Shown: positions 45,703 to 54,754, counted from the stretch's first letter. The stretch is 64,000 nucleotides of DNA from Rivularia sp034931125 (GCF_034931125.1 NZ_JAYGHM010000010.1:1-64000), one strand, 5' to 3'. Numbers and translations are program-made. Notes: generated from the sequence alone by a model not told the origin.

Positions 45703-47313
45703 ATGACTACCATCAACACAGCCCCAGAAAAAAACGGTCGCGATCGCAAATTAATCAACTTAATTACAAATAATCAAGATATTGCTTTTGATGAAACAGG
45801 AATTAAATCCAAATTATTAACTTTAAATCAACCTTGTTACGTTGTTAGAGTCAATGAGAAAATCGGATTTACTCATCATTTTGTTGCTTCGGAGCAGGTA
45901 TTACTGATGGCATTACCACCCCTAACGCTGCAACAATTAGGAGACCGAAATTTTCTCGAATTCCATAATGTCAAATATGCTTATACCGCAGGTGCAATGG
46001 CTGGTGGTATTGCTTCAGAAGAGTTTGTCATTGCTTGCGGAAAAGCCGGAATTCTTAGTTCCTTTGGATCTGGAGGTTTGAGTCGGGAACGTATCGAAGC
46101 TGCAATCAAGACTATTCAGCAAGCTTTACCCCAAGGACCCTACGCTTTCAATCTGCTCCATAGTCCCAGCGAACCAGCGATGGAACGGGGTGCGGTTGAC
46201 TTGTACTTGCAATATCAAGTAAAAACTGTCGAAGCCTCCGCTTTTCTCGATATTACGCCGAATATCGTCTACTACCGTGCTGCCGGATTAAGTCTTAATA
46301 GCAATAATCAAATTGAAATAAACAACAAAGTTATCGCTAAAGTTTCTCGGCGAGAAGTAGCCAGTAAATTCCTCGCTCCTGCACCGCTGAAAATGCTTCA
46401 GGAACTGGTCAAGCAAGGCTTAATTACCGAGCTACAGGCTACCTTAGCTCAAAAAGTTCCTATCGCCGACGATATTACCGTTGAAGCTGATTCTGGCGGA
46501 CATACAGACAATCGCCCTTTAGTTTGTTTGTTGCCTTCCATACTCGAACTACGCGATGAAATTCAGCAACAATACGGTTACATTAACCCCGTGCGAATTG
46601 GTGTAGCAGGAGGTATAGCCACCCCACAATCGGCATTAGCAGCTTTTATGATGGGTGCTGCTTACATAGTCACAGGTTCGATCAATCAATCCTGTGTAGA
46701 AGCCGGAACCTGCGAACATACAAAAAAACTGCTAGCACAAGCCGAAATGGCAGACGTAATCATGGCACCAGCAGCCGATATGTTTGAAATGGGAGTGAAA
46801 TTGCAGGTACTAAAACGCGGCACGCTTTTCGGAATGCGAGCTCAATTATTATCTGACATTTACCAACGTTACGAATCGATTGAAGATATCCCCGTTGCAG
46901 AAAGAGAAAAGTTAGAAAAGCAAATTTTTCGCCAAAGCTTAGATGCAATTTGGGCAAGTACTCAGACATATTTAGCACAACGCAATCCCCAGAAATTGGA
47001 AAGGGCTGTTAAAAATGCCAAATTCAAAATGGCATTAATATTCCGCTGGTACCTCGGCTTATCCTCTCGCTGGTCAAACTCAGGGGAACAAGGGCGAGAA
47101 ACCGACTATCAAATTTGGTGCGGCCCCGCGATGGGTGCTTTCAACAATTGGGTAAAAAACACTCATCTCGCCCAACCGGAAAACAGGCACGTAGTTGATA
47201 TTGCTGATCGCATCCTCACCGGAGCCGCATATTTATACCGACTACAAAACTTGAAAATGCAAGGGCTAGAATTACCCGCACGTTTGTCTCAGTATCACCC
47301 AGATTTGCAGTGA
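45703..47313 (+). CDS. PfaD-family enoyl reductase / FMN flavoprotein
   Basis: FMN-dependent TIM-barrel protein of the 2-nitropropane-dioxygenase fold that acts as trans-enoyl reductase in PUFA and secondary-lipid synthases. The 536-residue protein has the expected order: AGAMAGGIASEEFVIACGKAG (near 90-110), SFGSGGLSRERIEAAIKTIQ, GPYAFNLLHSPSEPAMERG, EADSGGHTDNRP near 265, and MMGAAYIVTGSINQSCVEAG near 312, followed by the C-terminal lid AMGAFNNWVKNTHL typical of PfaD. With the KR and DH of the operon it would give fully reduced stretches of chain. 172 bases after the previous gene, with a GGAGTAGG-repeat spacer. Confidence 0.88.
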   Translation: MTTINTAPEKNGRDRKLINLITNNQDIAFDETGIKSKLLTLNQPCYVVRVNEKIGFTHHFVASEQVLLMALPPLTLQQLGDRNFLEFHNVKYAYTAGAMAGGIASEEFVIACGKAGILSSFGSGGLSRERIEAAIKTIQQALPQGPYAFNLLHSPSEPAMERGAVDLYLQYQVKTVEASAFLDITPNIVYYRAAGLSLNSNNQIEINNKVIAKVSRREVASKFLAPAPLKMLQELVKQGLITELQATLAQKVPIADDITVEADSGGHTDNRPLVCLLPSILELRDEIQQQYGYINPVRIGVAGGIATPQSALAAFMMGAAYIVTGSINQSCVEAGTCEHTKKLLAQAEMADVIMAPAADMFEMGVKLQVLKRGTLFGMRAQLLSDIYQRYESIEDIPVAEREKLEKQIFRQSLDAIWASTQTYLAQRNPQKLERAVKNAKFKMALIFRWYLGLSSRWSNSGEQGRETDYQIWCGPAMGAFNNWVKNTHLAQPENRHVVDIADRILTGAAYLYRLQNLKMQGLELPARLSQYHPDLQ

Positions 47314-47410
47314 TGGGGAGAAGGGGGGATGGGGAGAGGGGGAGATAGGGAGATGGGGAGACAAGGAGATGGGGAGACAAGGGAACAGAATAAATTTAAA
47401 TTACCAATCC

Positions 47411-47452
47411 CCAATTACCAATTACCAATTACCAATTACCAATTACTAATTA
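47411..47452. repeat. Heptamer tandem repeat (CCAATTA) abutting a start codon
   Basis: Five CCAATTA units and one CTAATTA. The last A of the tract is the A of the ATG at 47452-47454, so no Shine-Dalgarno sequence separates repeat and start. Preceded by GGGGAGA repeats from 47313. Confidence 0.85.
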
Positions 47453-48945
47453 TGCCTTTAAACGCTCAAGATATTCAAAGTTGGATGGTTTCTCAGTTAG
47501 CAGAACAGTTAAATATTGAAGCGGATGAAATTGATATTCAGGAACCTTTAGATACTTACGGTTTAGATTCAGCAAACGCGATGATTTTGGCTAGTAAAGC
47601 TGAAAAGTTATTAGGATTTGAATTACCTCTTAATTTGTTATGGCTTTATCCTAATGTCGAAGGACTTTCGCAACGTTTAGCAGAAGAGATAATCGAATCG
47701 CAACAAGAAACCGGACATCAAAAATTAAAAGTAACAGAATTCAAATTAGATTTAGGTGCTGAGGTAATTCTTGACCCAAGTATAGAGCCTTTGAAAGTAC
47801 CTTTTGAGCCTAAAGATGAGCCGGAAAGTATTTTATTAACCGGGGGAACGGGCTTTTTAGGAGCTTTTTTAATTCAAGAAATTTTACATCAAAGTAAAGC
47901 CGATATCTATTGTTTGGTAAGAGCAAATGATGCCGAATCTGGAAAAAATCGCTTACTACAAAACTTGCAGCGTTATGAAATTTGGCAGGAAAAATATGGT
48001 TCGAGAATTATTCCGGTTATCGGCGATTTATCTCAGCCATTTTTAAATCTTTCTGAGGAAAAATATAATTTATTAGCGACCAAAATTGATACTATTTATC
48101 ATGGCGCTGCTTTACTTAACTATGTTTATCCATATTCAGTAATGAAGGCTGCAAATGTTTTGGGAACTCAAGAGATTCTCAGATTAGCTTGCCAGGTCAA
48201 ACGTAAACCCGTACATTATGTATCTAGCGTCGCCATATTTGAATCAACTGCTTATACAGGTAAAGTTGTTGAAGAACAAGATAATTTTGATGACCATGAA
48301 GGAATTTTCTTGGGTTATTCTCAGACAAAATGGGTCAGCGAAAAGTTAGTTAAAATAGCTGGTTCGCGAGGACTTCCTATAACTATTCATAGACCACCTT
48401 TAATTAGTGGACACAGTGAAACCGGAATTAGCAATACCGAAGATTTCGTTTGTTTAATGTTGAAAGGCTGCGTACAGATGAAAGCTTTTCCTAATATTAA
48501 CTACTGGTTGGATATGTCTCCTGTTGATTATGTAAGCAAGGCAATTGTTTATTTATCTCAACAGCCTTCCTCAGTTTCTAAAGCCTTCCATTTACAGCAT
48601 CCCCAACCAATTCACTTGAGTCAACTAGTTAACTGGATTTCCACATTAGGCTACGAAATCGAACAAATTCCCTACGAAGACTGGTTGAATAAATTACAAA
48701 GTAGCGCTTGTACTCCTGATAATCCGCTTTACACTTTAAAACCATTTTTACTTCAGCGTTGGACGGAAGAACAGTTAACTGCAACTGAAATATATACGCA
48801 AGAAAGAAGACCAAAAGAAATCAGTTGCAAACAAACCCTTAATGCACTCGCAGGTTCCGACATCATTTGTCCTCCTCTCGACCCGCAGCTATTTGGTAAA
48901 TACTTATCCTACCTGTTGCAAAGCGGTTTCCTGAGCGCAGTGTAG
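47452..48945 (+). CDS. hglB: ACP-thioester reductase (HglB-like)
   Basis: Terminal subunit: an acyl carrier domain and a short-chain-dehydrogenase-type reductase that releases the chain as aldehyde or alcohol. From ATG 47452 (MPLNAQDIQSWMV; 497 residues) the ACP carries its phosphopantetheine Ser40 in YGLDSANAMIL. The reductase starts near 125 with TGGTGFLG at 130-137, the HGAALLNYVYPY and SSVAIFES active region, and GYSQTKWVSEKLV with the Tyr-Lys pair near 288. A longer frame from 47329 only translates repeats. A reductive release fits long-chain alcohols or diols, the aglycones of heterocyst glycolipids. Gene name by family resemblance. Confidence 0.87.
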   Translation: MPLNAQDIQSWMVSQLAEQLNIEADEIDIQEPLDTYGLDSANAMILASKAEKLLGFELPLNLLWLYPNVEGLSQRLAEEIIESQQETGHQKLKVTEFKLDLGAEVILDPSIEPLKVPFEPKDEPESILLTGGTGFLGAFLIQEILHQSKADIYCLVRANDAESGKNRLLQNLQRYEIWQEKYGSRIIPVIGDLSQPFLNLSEEKYNLLATKIDTIYHGAALLNYVYPYSVMKAANVLGTQEILRLACQVKRKPVHYVSSVAIFESTAYTGKVVEEQDNFDDHEGIFLGYSQTKWVSEKLVKIAGSRGLPITIHRPPLISGHSETGISNTEDFVCLMLKGCVQMKAFPNINYWLDMSPVDYVSKAIVYLSQQPSSVSKAFHLQHPQPIHLSQLVNWISTLGYEIEQIPYEDWLNKLQSSACTPDNPLYTLKPFLLQRWTEEQLTATEIYTQERRPKEISCKQTLNALAGSDIICPPLDPQLFGKYLSYLLQSGFLSAV

Positions 48946-48973
48946 GACAGTTACTATCTTCGTTTCGTGTAGT

Positions 48974-48990
48974 GCGAGCGTCTCGCTCGC
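48974..48990. repeat. Palindromic dispersed repeat (GCGAGCG-TCT-CGCTCGC)
   Basis: Identical 17-base hairpin to 17208-17224, just after the thioester-reductase gene. Confidence 0.75.
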
Positions 48991-49028
48991 TATCTACTCT
49001 AGCTACTAAAAATTACTGTTACACTTTG

Positions 49029-49054
49029 AATTGTGACAAACAATTGTGACAAAC
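49029..49054. repeat. Direct repeat AATTGTGACAAAC x2
   Basis: Two exact 13-base units in tandem, 37 bases before the glycosyltransferase start. Could be a regulator site or chance duplication. Confidence 0.6.
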
Positions 49055-49090
49055 AATTTAACAGTTTAAGAACTAAAAAAGCAAAAATTA

Positions 49091-50359
49091 ATGCATAAAA
49101 TAGCGATTATAATTTTCTGTTTACTTGTAAGCTTGGCAATATTTTATGTATGCCTAACAATTGCTTTTGTATCCAAATTGAATCAATCTCAAAGGATACC
49201 GCAGAAAAAAGATTTAATTACGAATAAATTGCCATCGGCTGCGGTAATTCTTTGTTTACGTGGTGCAGACCCATTTTTACCTAAATGTTTGGAGGCACTG
49301 CTTAATCAAAACTATCCTAATTATCAGTTACAAATAGTAATAGATAGTGATGAAGATCCAGCTTGGAATATAGTTACTCAAACGGTAAATCAGGCAGCAG
49401 CAAAACACGTTAAAGTTAGCTCTTTGGTGGTTCCGCGTGCCACTTGTAGCCTTAAATGTAGTGCATTAGTGCAGGCTATCTCTAAGTTAGATAATAATTG
49501 CGAAGTGGTAGCGCTAGTAGATGCTGATACGGTTGTACATTCCAATTGGTTGCGTGAATTAATTAGTCCTTTAAGCGATCCTCAAGTTGGAGCCACAACA
49601 GGCAACCGTTGGTATCTGCCGCAAGGTAGATATTGGGGAGATGTAGTTAGATATATTTGGAATGTAGCTGCCGTAGTTCAGATGTACTTTTACCAGATTC
49701 CTTGGGGTGGAAGTTTAGCAATCAAAACAGAAGTTTTTCGTCAAACACAACTTTTAAAGAAGTGGGAACAAGCTTTTGGCGAAGACACAATGCTAAAGCA
49801 AATTTTGCAACAACAAGGGCTAAGAGTCGAGTTTGTACCTTCCATAATTATGGTAAATCGTGAAGAAAGCGATTTAAAAAGCTTTCTAAGTTGGGTTAAA
49901 CGTCAATTGCTTAGCTCTCGACTTTATCACACCGCTTGGAATGCGATCGCCATTCATGGAATTCTAACTACGGTGCTTCCTACAATAGTGCTGATGTTTT
50001 TGCCAATCATGTGGTTGAATAAACAATGGTCTAATTTGGCTTATTTTGCTGGTGGATTAGCTATCTATATAGTTACCCAAATTCTGTGTTTGGTAATCTT
50101 AGAATATCAAGTACGAAGTATAGTTAAAGCCCGTGGCGAAACGCTACCATCAATTAATATAAGTACAATTTTCAAAGTCTTATTGGCACTTCCTCTGACT
50201 CAAATAGTTTATGCTTTAGCGCTAACTTCAGCAATGTTTATGCAACAAGTTCAATGGCGCGGTATTACCTATCAAATCAAAGGTCCGTGGGATATTAAAT
50301 TAGTAAAATATCAACCATATACTTATGTCGAAAAACCTGTAGATATAGCATCTCTTTGA
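49091..50359 (+). CDS. Membrane glycosyltransferase, family 2 (ceramide-glucosyltransferase-like)
   Basis: Transfers a sugar from a nucleotide sugar to a lipid acceptor at the membrane. The 422-residue protein starts with a membrane segment (IAIIIFCLLVSLAIFYVCLT), then the GT-A domain: AAVILCLRGADPFLPKCLEALLNQNYPNYQ, the DAD metal site at D144-D146 (ALVDADTVVHSNW), EDTMLKQIL near 232, and KRQLLSSRLYH near 272 in the place of the (Q/R)xxRW motif of processive and ceramide enzymes. Several membrane segments follow (TVLPTIVLMFLPIMWL onward). Between a lipid synthase and a DevBCA exporter, the lipid alcohol is the natural acceptor (inference). It is not possible to say whether it is orthologous to the known heterocyst glycolipid glycosyltransferase. 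Confidence 0.8.
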   Translation: MHKIAIIIFCLLVSLAIFYVCLTIAFVSKLNQSQRIPQKKDLITNKLPSAAVILCLRGADPFLPKCLEALLNQNYPNYQLQIVIDSDEDPAWNIVTQTVNQAAAKHVKVSSLVVPRATCSLKCSALVQAISKLDNNCEVVALVDADTVVHSNWLRELISPLSDPQVGATTGNRWYLPQGRYWGDVVRYIWNVAAVVQMYFYQIPWGGSLAIKTEVFRQTQLLKKWEQAFGEDTMLKQILQQQGLRVEFVPSIIMVNREESDLKSFLSWVKRQLLSSRLYHTAWNAIAIHGILTTVLPTIVLMFLPIMWLNKQWSNLAYFAGGLAIYIVTQILCLVILEYQVRSIVKARGETLPSINISTIFKVLLALPLTQIVYALALTSAMFMQQVQWRGITYQIKGPWDIKLVKYQPYTYVEKPVDIASL

Positions 50360-50446
50360 GTAAGGTTAATTTAATTTTAGATTTTGGATTGTCTTTCAAG
50401 AAGCTTACAGATTTTATTTTAATTATCATCATGGGACGAAATAGTC

Positions 50447-51670
50447 ATGGTTCAAAAGGAAAGTCAGCCTTTAACTAAACCCCTCTCCCGGCGACTTATG
50501 TATGTACTAGTGGCTTTCGCTTTGAGCGGTGGGGCTGTCTTCTACACCTTGGTACAGCTTCGCTCTCATTCTCAACAACAAGCCGCATCTACTACACAAC
50601 CAATCGAACCAGCTATTATTGGGGTTGCAGCTTTAGGACGATTGGAGCCACAAGGAGAAGTGATTCGTTTATCTGCACCAACTTCCACTGGAAGTAACAG
50701 AGTCACGCAGCTTTTAATCAAAGAAGGCGATCGCGTGCGTAAAGACCAAACAGTGGCGATTATGGAAAGTCACGACATTAGCCAAGCCGCTTTAAATAAA
50801 GCCAAAGTAGACGTTGAAGTTGCTTCATCCGAGTTAGCGCGAGTCAAAGCTGGTGCGAAAACCGGAGATATTCAGGCTCAAAAAGAAGCGATCGCTCGCT
50901 TGAGAGCCGAACTAGAAGGACAAATAGCCACTCAAAAAGCAACCATCGCTCGAATCACAGCCGAAGTTGGAAATGCCGAAATTGAAAATCAGCGCTATCA
51001 AGAACTTTACAAAGCCGGAGCAGTGGCTGCTTCCCAAGCCGATACCCGCCGCTTACGACTCGAAACCGCCCAACAACAACTTCAAGAAGCCAAAGAAACA
51101 TTAAATCGAACTATCCAAACCACTAAAATTCAGTTAGACGAAGCCAAAGCAACCTTAAACAGCGTTACAGAAGTGCGTCCCGTCGATGTACAAGTAGCCC
51201 AAGCTCAATTAGAAAGTGCGATCGCTGTTGTCAAACAACGATTAGCTGATTACGAATTAACCTCTATTCGCTCTCCCATAGCCGGTCAAGTCCTCGAAGT
51301 CAACATCCGTCCGGGAGAAGCAGTTGGTAATCAAGGAATTGCCAACATCGGTAAAACAAACCAAATGTACGTCGTTGCTGAAGTCTACGAAACCGACATT
51401 CAAAAAGTGCGTATCGGTCAGCCCGCAGTCATTACCAGCGCTGCTTTCACCGGAAAACTACAAGGAACAGTCAGTCAAATCGGATTGCAGGTAGACAAGC
51501 AAGACGTTTTCGACGTTAACCCACAAGCAGACACAGACAGCAAAGTCGTTGACGTAAAAATCCGCCTCAAACCAGAAGACAGCAAAAAAGTCGCCGATTT
51601 AACAAACCTGCAAGTACAAGTATTAATTAAAACAGTGAACGGCGACCAGTTTTTAACTCCTAACTCCTAA
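50447..51670 (+). CDS. devB: Membrane fusion protein of DevBCA-type exporter
   Basis: Periplasmic adaptor of the HlyD family linking a MacB-like ABC transporter to an outer-membrane TolC channel. In 407 residues: one N-terminal membrane segment (RRLMYVLVAFALSGGAVFYTL, minus ends), a lipoyl half with LGRLEPQGEVIRLSAPT near 63, a long coiled-coil hairpin (about 115-260, rich in Ala, Glu, Gln), the second lipoyl half SPIAGQVLEVNIRPGEAVG near 277, and a beta-barrel with VVAEVYETDIQKVRIGQPAV near 308. The LGRLEP motif is typical of the DevB class. The C-terminus (LTPNS) and TAA stop are encoded by TAACTCC heptamers. Nine bases separate it from devC. Confidence 0.9.
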   Translation: MVQKESQPLTKPLSRRLMYVLVAFALSGGAVFYTLVQLRSHSQQQAASTTQPIEPAIIGVAALGRLEPQGEVIRLSAPTSTGSNRVTQLLIKEGDRVRKDQTVAIMESHDISQAALNKAKVDVEVASSELARVKAGAKTGDIQAQKEAIARLRAELEGQIATQKATIARITAEVGNAEIENQRYQELYKAGAVAASQADTRRLRLETAQQQLQEAKETLNRTIQTTKIQLDEAKATLNSVTEVRPVDVQVAQAQLESAIAVVKQRLADYELTSIRSPIAGQVLEVNIRPGEAVGNQGIANIGKTNQMYVVAEVYETDIQKVRIGQPAVITSAAFTGKLQGTVSQIGLQVDKQDVFDVNPQADTDSKVVDVKIRLKPEDSKKVADLTNLQVQVLIKTVNGDQFLTPNS

Positions 51671-51674
51671 CTTT
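51654..51674. repeat. Heptamer repeat TAACTCC spanning the devB stop
   Basis: TAACTCC TAACTCC TAACTTT; the TAA at 51668-51670 ends devB. Confidence 0.75.
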
Positions 51675-51679
51675 CGATC

Positions 51680-52846
51680 ATGACCATCCCCGTTGCTTGG
51701 CTACAATTAACTCAACAAAGAGTACGCTTTGTAGCGACTTTAGCAGGTATTGCTTTTGTCGTTATTCTGATTTTTATGCAATTCGGTTTTCAGGATGCAC
51801 TCTACTCTAGCGCTACACAATTACATCAAAAGTTTAAAGGAGATTTATTTTTAATCAGTTCTCAATATAATGCTTTAACTTCTCAACAGAGCTTTCCTCG
51901 TAGTCGCTTATATCAAGCTTTAGCATTTAATGGTGTAGAGTCAGTCAACCCCGTTTACGTTCAATTTGCTAAATTAAAAAATCCTTATACAGGGGAAAAA
52001 AATCCTATTTATGTAATTGGTTTTGACCCAGCCGCGCCAGCTTTTAACTTACCATCCGTAAACAAATTATTACCTTTAATTCAACTTCCCGATACAGTTC
52101 TTTTTGACGGAGCTTCCCGACCGGAATATGGTCCAATTGCTCAAGACTTTTCGGCAGGTAAAGATATTAAAGTAGAAGTATTTAGTTACAACGCTCCGAT
52201 TGGATATAAAGTAAAAATTGGCGGCTTATTTCCCCTCGGTCCTTCCTTTGGTGTAGATGGTCATTTAATTATGAGCCATTCAACTTTATTGCGAACCTTT
52301 CTTGACCGTAATGCCAGTTATATAGATATAGGTTTAATTAACCTCGAAGAAAACGTTGATCGAGAAAAAGTTTTGGCAAATTTAAAAGCCAATTTACCTA
52401 AAGATATCCGAGTTCTAACCCGTGAAGATTATATTAAACTCGAAAAAGACTATTGGTCTTTACGCACACCAATCGGTTTCGTGTTCGGTTTAATGACAGT
52501 CATGGGATTAGTAGTAGGAACTGTATTTGTCTACCAAATTCTTTATAGCAATATTTCTACAAGTTTAGTCGCTTTTGCAACCTTAAAAGCAATGGGATTC
52601 AAACATAAATATTTATTAAAAGTTGTATTTCAACAAGCTTTACTTTTAGCTGTACTTTCTTTTATACCAGGATTAATCGTAACTTTCGGTTTGTATGACA
52701 TAGCTAAAGATGCCACTAAATTACCAATAATTATGACTTGGGATAAAGGAACATTAGTGTTACTTTCGGTAACTTCAATGTGTTTAGTGTCTGGTTTTTT
52801 AGCAGTACAAAAATTAAAATCTGCCGACCCTGCGGATATTTTCTAA
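51680..52846 (+). CDS. devC: ABC transporter permease, DevC family
   Basis: MacB/FtsX-type permease of the exporter. The 388-residue protein has the expected topology: an N-terminal membrane helix (TLAGIAFVVILIFMQFGFQDALY), a large periplasmic domain (about 45-255; FSAGKDIKVEVFSYNAPIGYKVKIGGLFPLG), then three further helices (GFVFGLMTVMGLVVGTVFVYQ; LLAVLSFIPGLIVTFGLYD; GTLVLLSVTSMCLVSGFL). The segment VAFATLKAMGFKHKYL between helices is the FtsX-domain coupling region that contacts the ATPase. The ending KLKSADPADIF is typical of DevC. In heterocyst formers DevBCA exports glycolipids to the envelope (established for the type locus). Confidence 0.92.
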   Translation: MTIPVAWLQLTQQRVRFVATLAGIAFVVILIFMQFGFQDALYSSATQLHQKFKGDLFLISSQYNALTSQQSFPRSRLYQALAFNGVESVNPVYVQFAKLKNPYTGEKNPIYVIGFDPAAPAFNLPSVNKLLPLIQLPDTVLFDGASRPEYGPIAQDFSAGKDIKVEVFSYNAPIGYKVKIGGLFPLGPSFGVDGHLIMSHSTLLRTFLDRNASYIDIGLINLEENVDREKVLANLKANLPKDIRVLTREDYIKLEKDYWSLRTPIGFVFGLMTVMGLVVGTVFVYQILYSNISTSLVAFATLKAMGFKHKYLLKVVFQQALLLAVLSFIPGLIVTFGLYDIAKDATKLPIIMTWDKGTLVLLSVTSMCLVSGFLAVQKLKSADPADIF

Positions 52847-52878
52847 CTATGGGTATAGGGCATAGGGTAAATAATTTT

Positions 52879-52926
52879 TAACTCATAACTCATAACTCCT
52901 AACTCCTCCCTCCTCCCTCCTCCCTC
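52879..52926. repeat. Heptamer-type repeats between devC and devA
   Basis: AACTCAT and AACTCCT units followed by TCCTCCC units fill about half of the 96-base spacer. Confidence 0.7.
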
Positions 52927-52942
52927 TTTCTAACTAATAATC

Positions 52943-53650
52943 ATGAATCAATCTATTATAAAAATCAGAAATTTAAATTATTATTACGGCGATAAAGCAT
53001 TAAAAAAACAAATTTTATTTGATATCAATTTAGAAGTTAATGCTAAAGAAGTTACGCTCCTCACAGGTCCTTCTGGTTCGGGTAAAACCACATTATTGAC
53101 TTTAATTGGTGGTTTACGTTCAGTTCAAGAAGGAAGTCTTCAGTTTCTTGGAAAAGAACTATTGGGAGCTAGTTCCGAGCAATTGGTGGAAGTACGTCGT
53201 CAAATAGGCTATATTTTTCAAGGTCATAACTTATTAGAATTTTTAACCGCACGACAAAACGTGCAAATGTCATTAGAACTGCAATCAATTCCCGAAAAAG
53301 AATCAATATCTAGAGCGGAAGCAATGTTAAAGTCTGTTATGTTGGGGAATCGGGTAGATTATTACCCCAGCCAACTTTCAGGTGGACAAAAGCAAAGAGT
53401 TGCGATCGCTCGTGCTTTAGTTGGTCATCCCAAATTAATTCTTGCTGATGAACCGACCGCAGCTTTAGATAGTAAAACAGGAAGAGACATCATCGAACTT
53501 ATGCAGCGACTATCTAGAGAACAAGGTTCGGCAGTCTTGATGGTAACTCATGATAACCGTATTTTAGATGTCGCAGACCGCACCATCAATATGGAAGATG
53601 GTTTTATCCAAAAAATAACTAAATCGGCAGGAAAAGTTGCAACTAAGTAA
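52943..53650 (+). CDS. devA: ABC transporter ATP-binding protein, DevA family
   Basis: ATPase of the DevBCA exporter. The 235-residue protein has Walker A GPSGSGKTTLL (near 41-51), Q-loop IFQGHNLLEFLTARQNV near 91, the signature LSGGQKQRVAIARAL near 143, Walker B LILADEPTAALD near 163, and the His switch MVTHDNR near 198. It belongs to the LolD/MacB class that works with FtsX-type permeases such as the adjacent DevC. The order devB-devC-devA and the same-strand spacing argue for a single transcript, possibly shared with the lipid synthase and glycosyltransferase genes. Confidence 0.94.
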   Translation: MNQSIIKIRNLNYYYGDKALKKQILFDINLEVNAKEVTLLTGPSGSGKTTLLTLIGGLRSVQEGSLQFLGKELLGASSEQLVEVRRQIGYIFQGHNLLEFLTARQNVQMSLELQSIPEKESISRAEAMLKSVMLGNRVDYYPSQLSGGQKQRVAIARALVGHPKLILADEPTAALDSKTGRDIIELMQRLSREQGSAVLMVTHDNRILDVADRTINMEDGFIQKITKSAGKVATK

Positions 53651-54265
53651 CGAAAATTAACTCATTATATACTGATAAGTACTTTTAAATTAACAAGCAT
53701 CTAATCTTCAGCTAGTAGTGTCAGCTTCTAGCTTGCTTGTAAAATATAACCAAATAGAAGCTTATCCTTCCATGCGGGAACACCTTGCGGTGAACGGACA
53801 CAATTATGGGATAAATTATTTTTTGGAAGTTCCTTACTTGTAACAGTTTTCAGCCGATTGATTCGATCGCTGCATTAATTCGACTAACATAATAACTACC
53901 TTTTCCTTAACTTTTCCCTGCTGACAAATACAGTATATTGCTCAACAATATGAGCGTGTATTCTGTTTTCTGCCTTATTCAAGGTATACACAGTTGAAAC
54001 ACACTGACAGAGGTTTTGGCATCAGGGTCATGCATCTTTTCTCACTCTTGTAACAAGCTTATTAGGCTCATACCAAAAAACATGGTTATCCGTCTATTTT
54101 CCAACAATTGAAAGTTGTTGGTTTCATTGTTCAAAATTGAGAGATTTTTCACTTGCTCGTATTGGCAGAAGTAAATTTCAGTAAATCTCTGCTATATAAA
54201 TGCGGTAAGTAATAACATCGTATGAATATAATTCATTAAAAATCTGAAAGCCCAAATACAAAAAA
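53651..54265. other. Intergenic region after devA
   Basis: About 615 bases with no supported ORF. It contains several imperfect inverted repeats (for example CTTCAGCTAGTAG...CTTCTAGCTTG near 53707-53738) and a short GTGAACGGACAC motif near 53791. It separates the exporter genes from the DUF4347-like pair, which probably have their own promoter. Confidence 0.45.
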
Positions 54266-54754
54266 ATGAGTAACAACATTTCTAGTTTAATTGTTATAGA
54301 CCCATCTATCAAAGATTTCCATTTATTAGAAGATCGGATATTAAAGGGTGTAATGCCTCAAGCACAAGTAGTTATATTGCGACCTGACAAGAAAGAAATT
54401 GAGCAGATTAGTTATGCCGTACAAAACAACTTTCCTCTTTCAAATATTCATATTATTTCACAAGGTTCGCCTGGTTGTTTGTATTTAGGTAATAGTAGTT
54501 TATCCGTTCATAATTTTAATTACTATGCATCTCAATTAAAAAAATGGTCGGTTCGCAGCATTTTCTTGTACGGTTGTAACATCGGCACCGAGGTAATTGG
54601 TAAAAAATTTATTTTGCGTTTATATAAAATAACCGGCGCAAAAATTTCTACTTTGGTAAGTACACAAGGAGTACATACAAAAGTAGGAGTCGGGATTTGG
54701 ACTACTAACCAATATACATCGATCAAACCAGAGTTAGCAGCATTAACAACATAG
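54266..54754 (+). CDS. DUF4347-like small protein, copy 1
   Basis: 162 residues resembling DUF4347, a domain usually found at the N-terminus of huge cyanobacterial adhesins. The visible order is SLIVIDPSIKDFHLLEDRIL, QAQVVILRPDKKEIEQI, HIISQGSPGCLYLGNSSLS, LKKWSVRSIFLYGCNIGTEVIGKKF and a C-terminal GAKISTLVSTQG. Here it is free-standing, with no signal peptide and no adhesin behind it. In DUF4347 the phrase is normally SHGSPG; here it is SQGSPG, while the Cys of YGCN is kept. If, as the HG/GC pattern suggests, the domain is caspase-like, this copy would be inactive (inference). Confidence 0.8.
   Translation: MSNNISSLIVIDPSIKDFHLLEDRILKGVMPQAQVVILRPDKKEIEQISYAVQNNFPLSNIHIISQGSPGCLYLGNSSLSVHNFNYYASQLKKWSVRSIFLYGCNIGTEVIGKKFILRLYKITGAKISTLVSTQGVHTKVGVGIWTTNQYTSIKPELAALTT

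Noticed and set aside
47329..47451. N-terminal extension of the thioester reductase (MGRGGDREMG...)
   Set aside because: It only translates GGGGAGA and CCAATTA repeats; the domain begins at ATG 47452.
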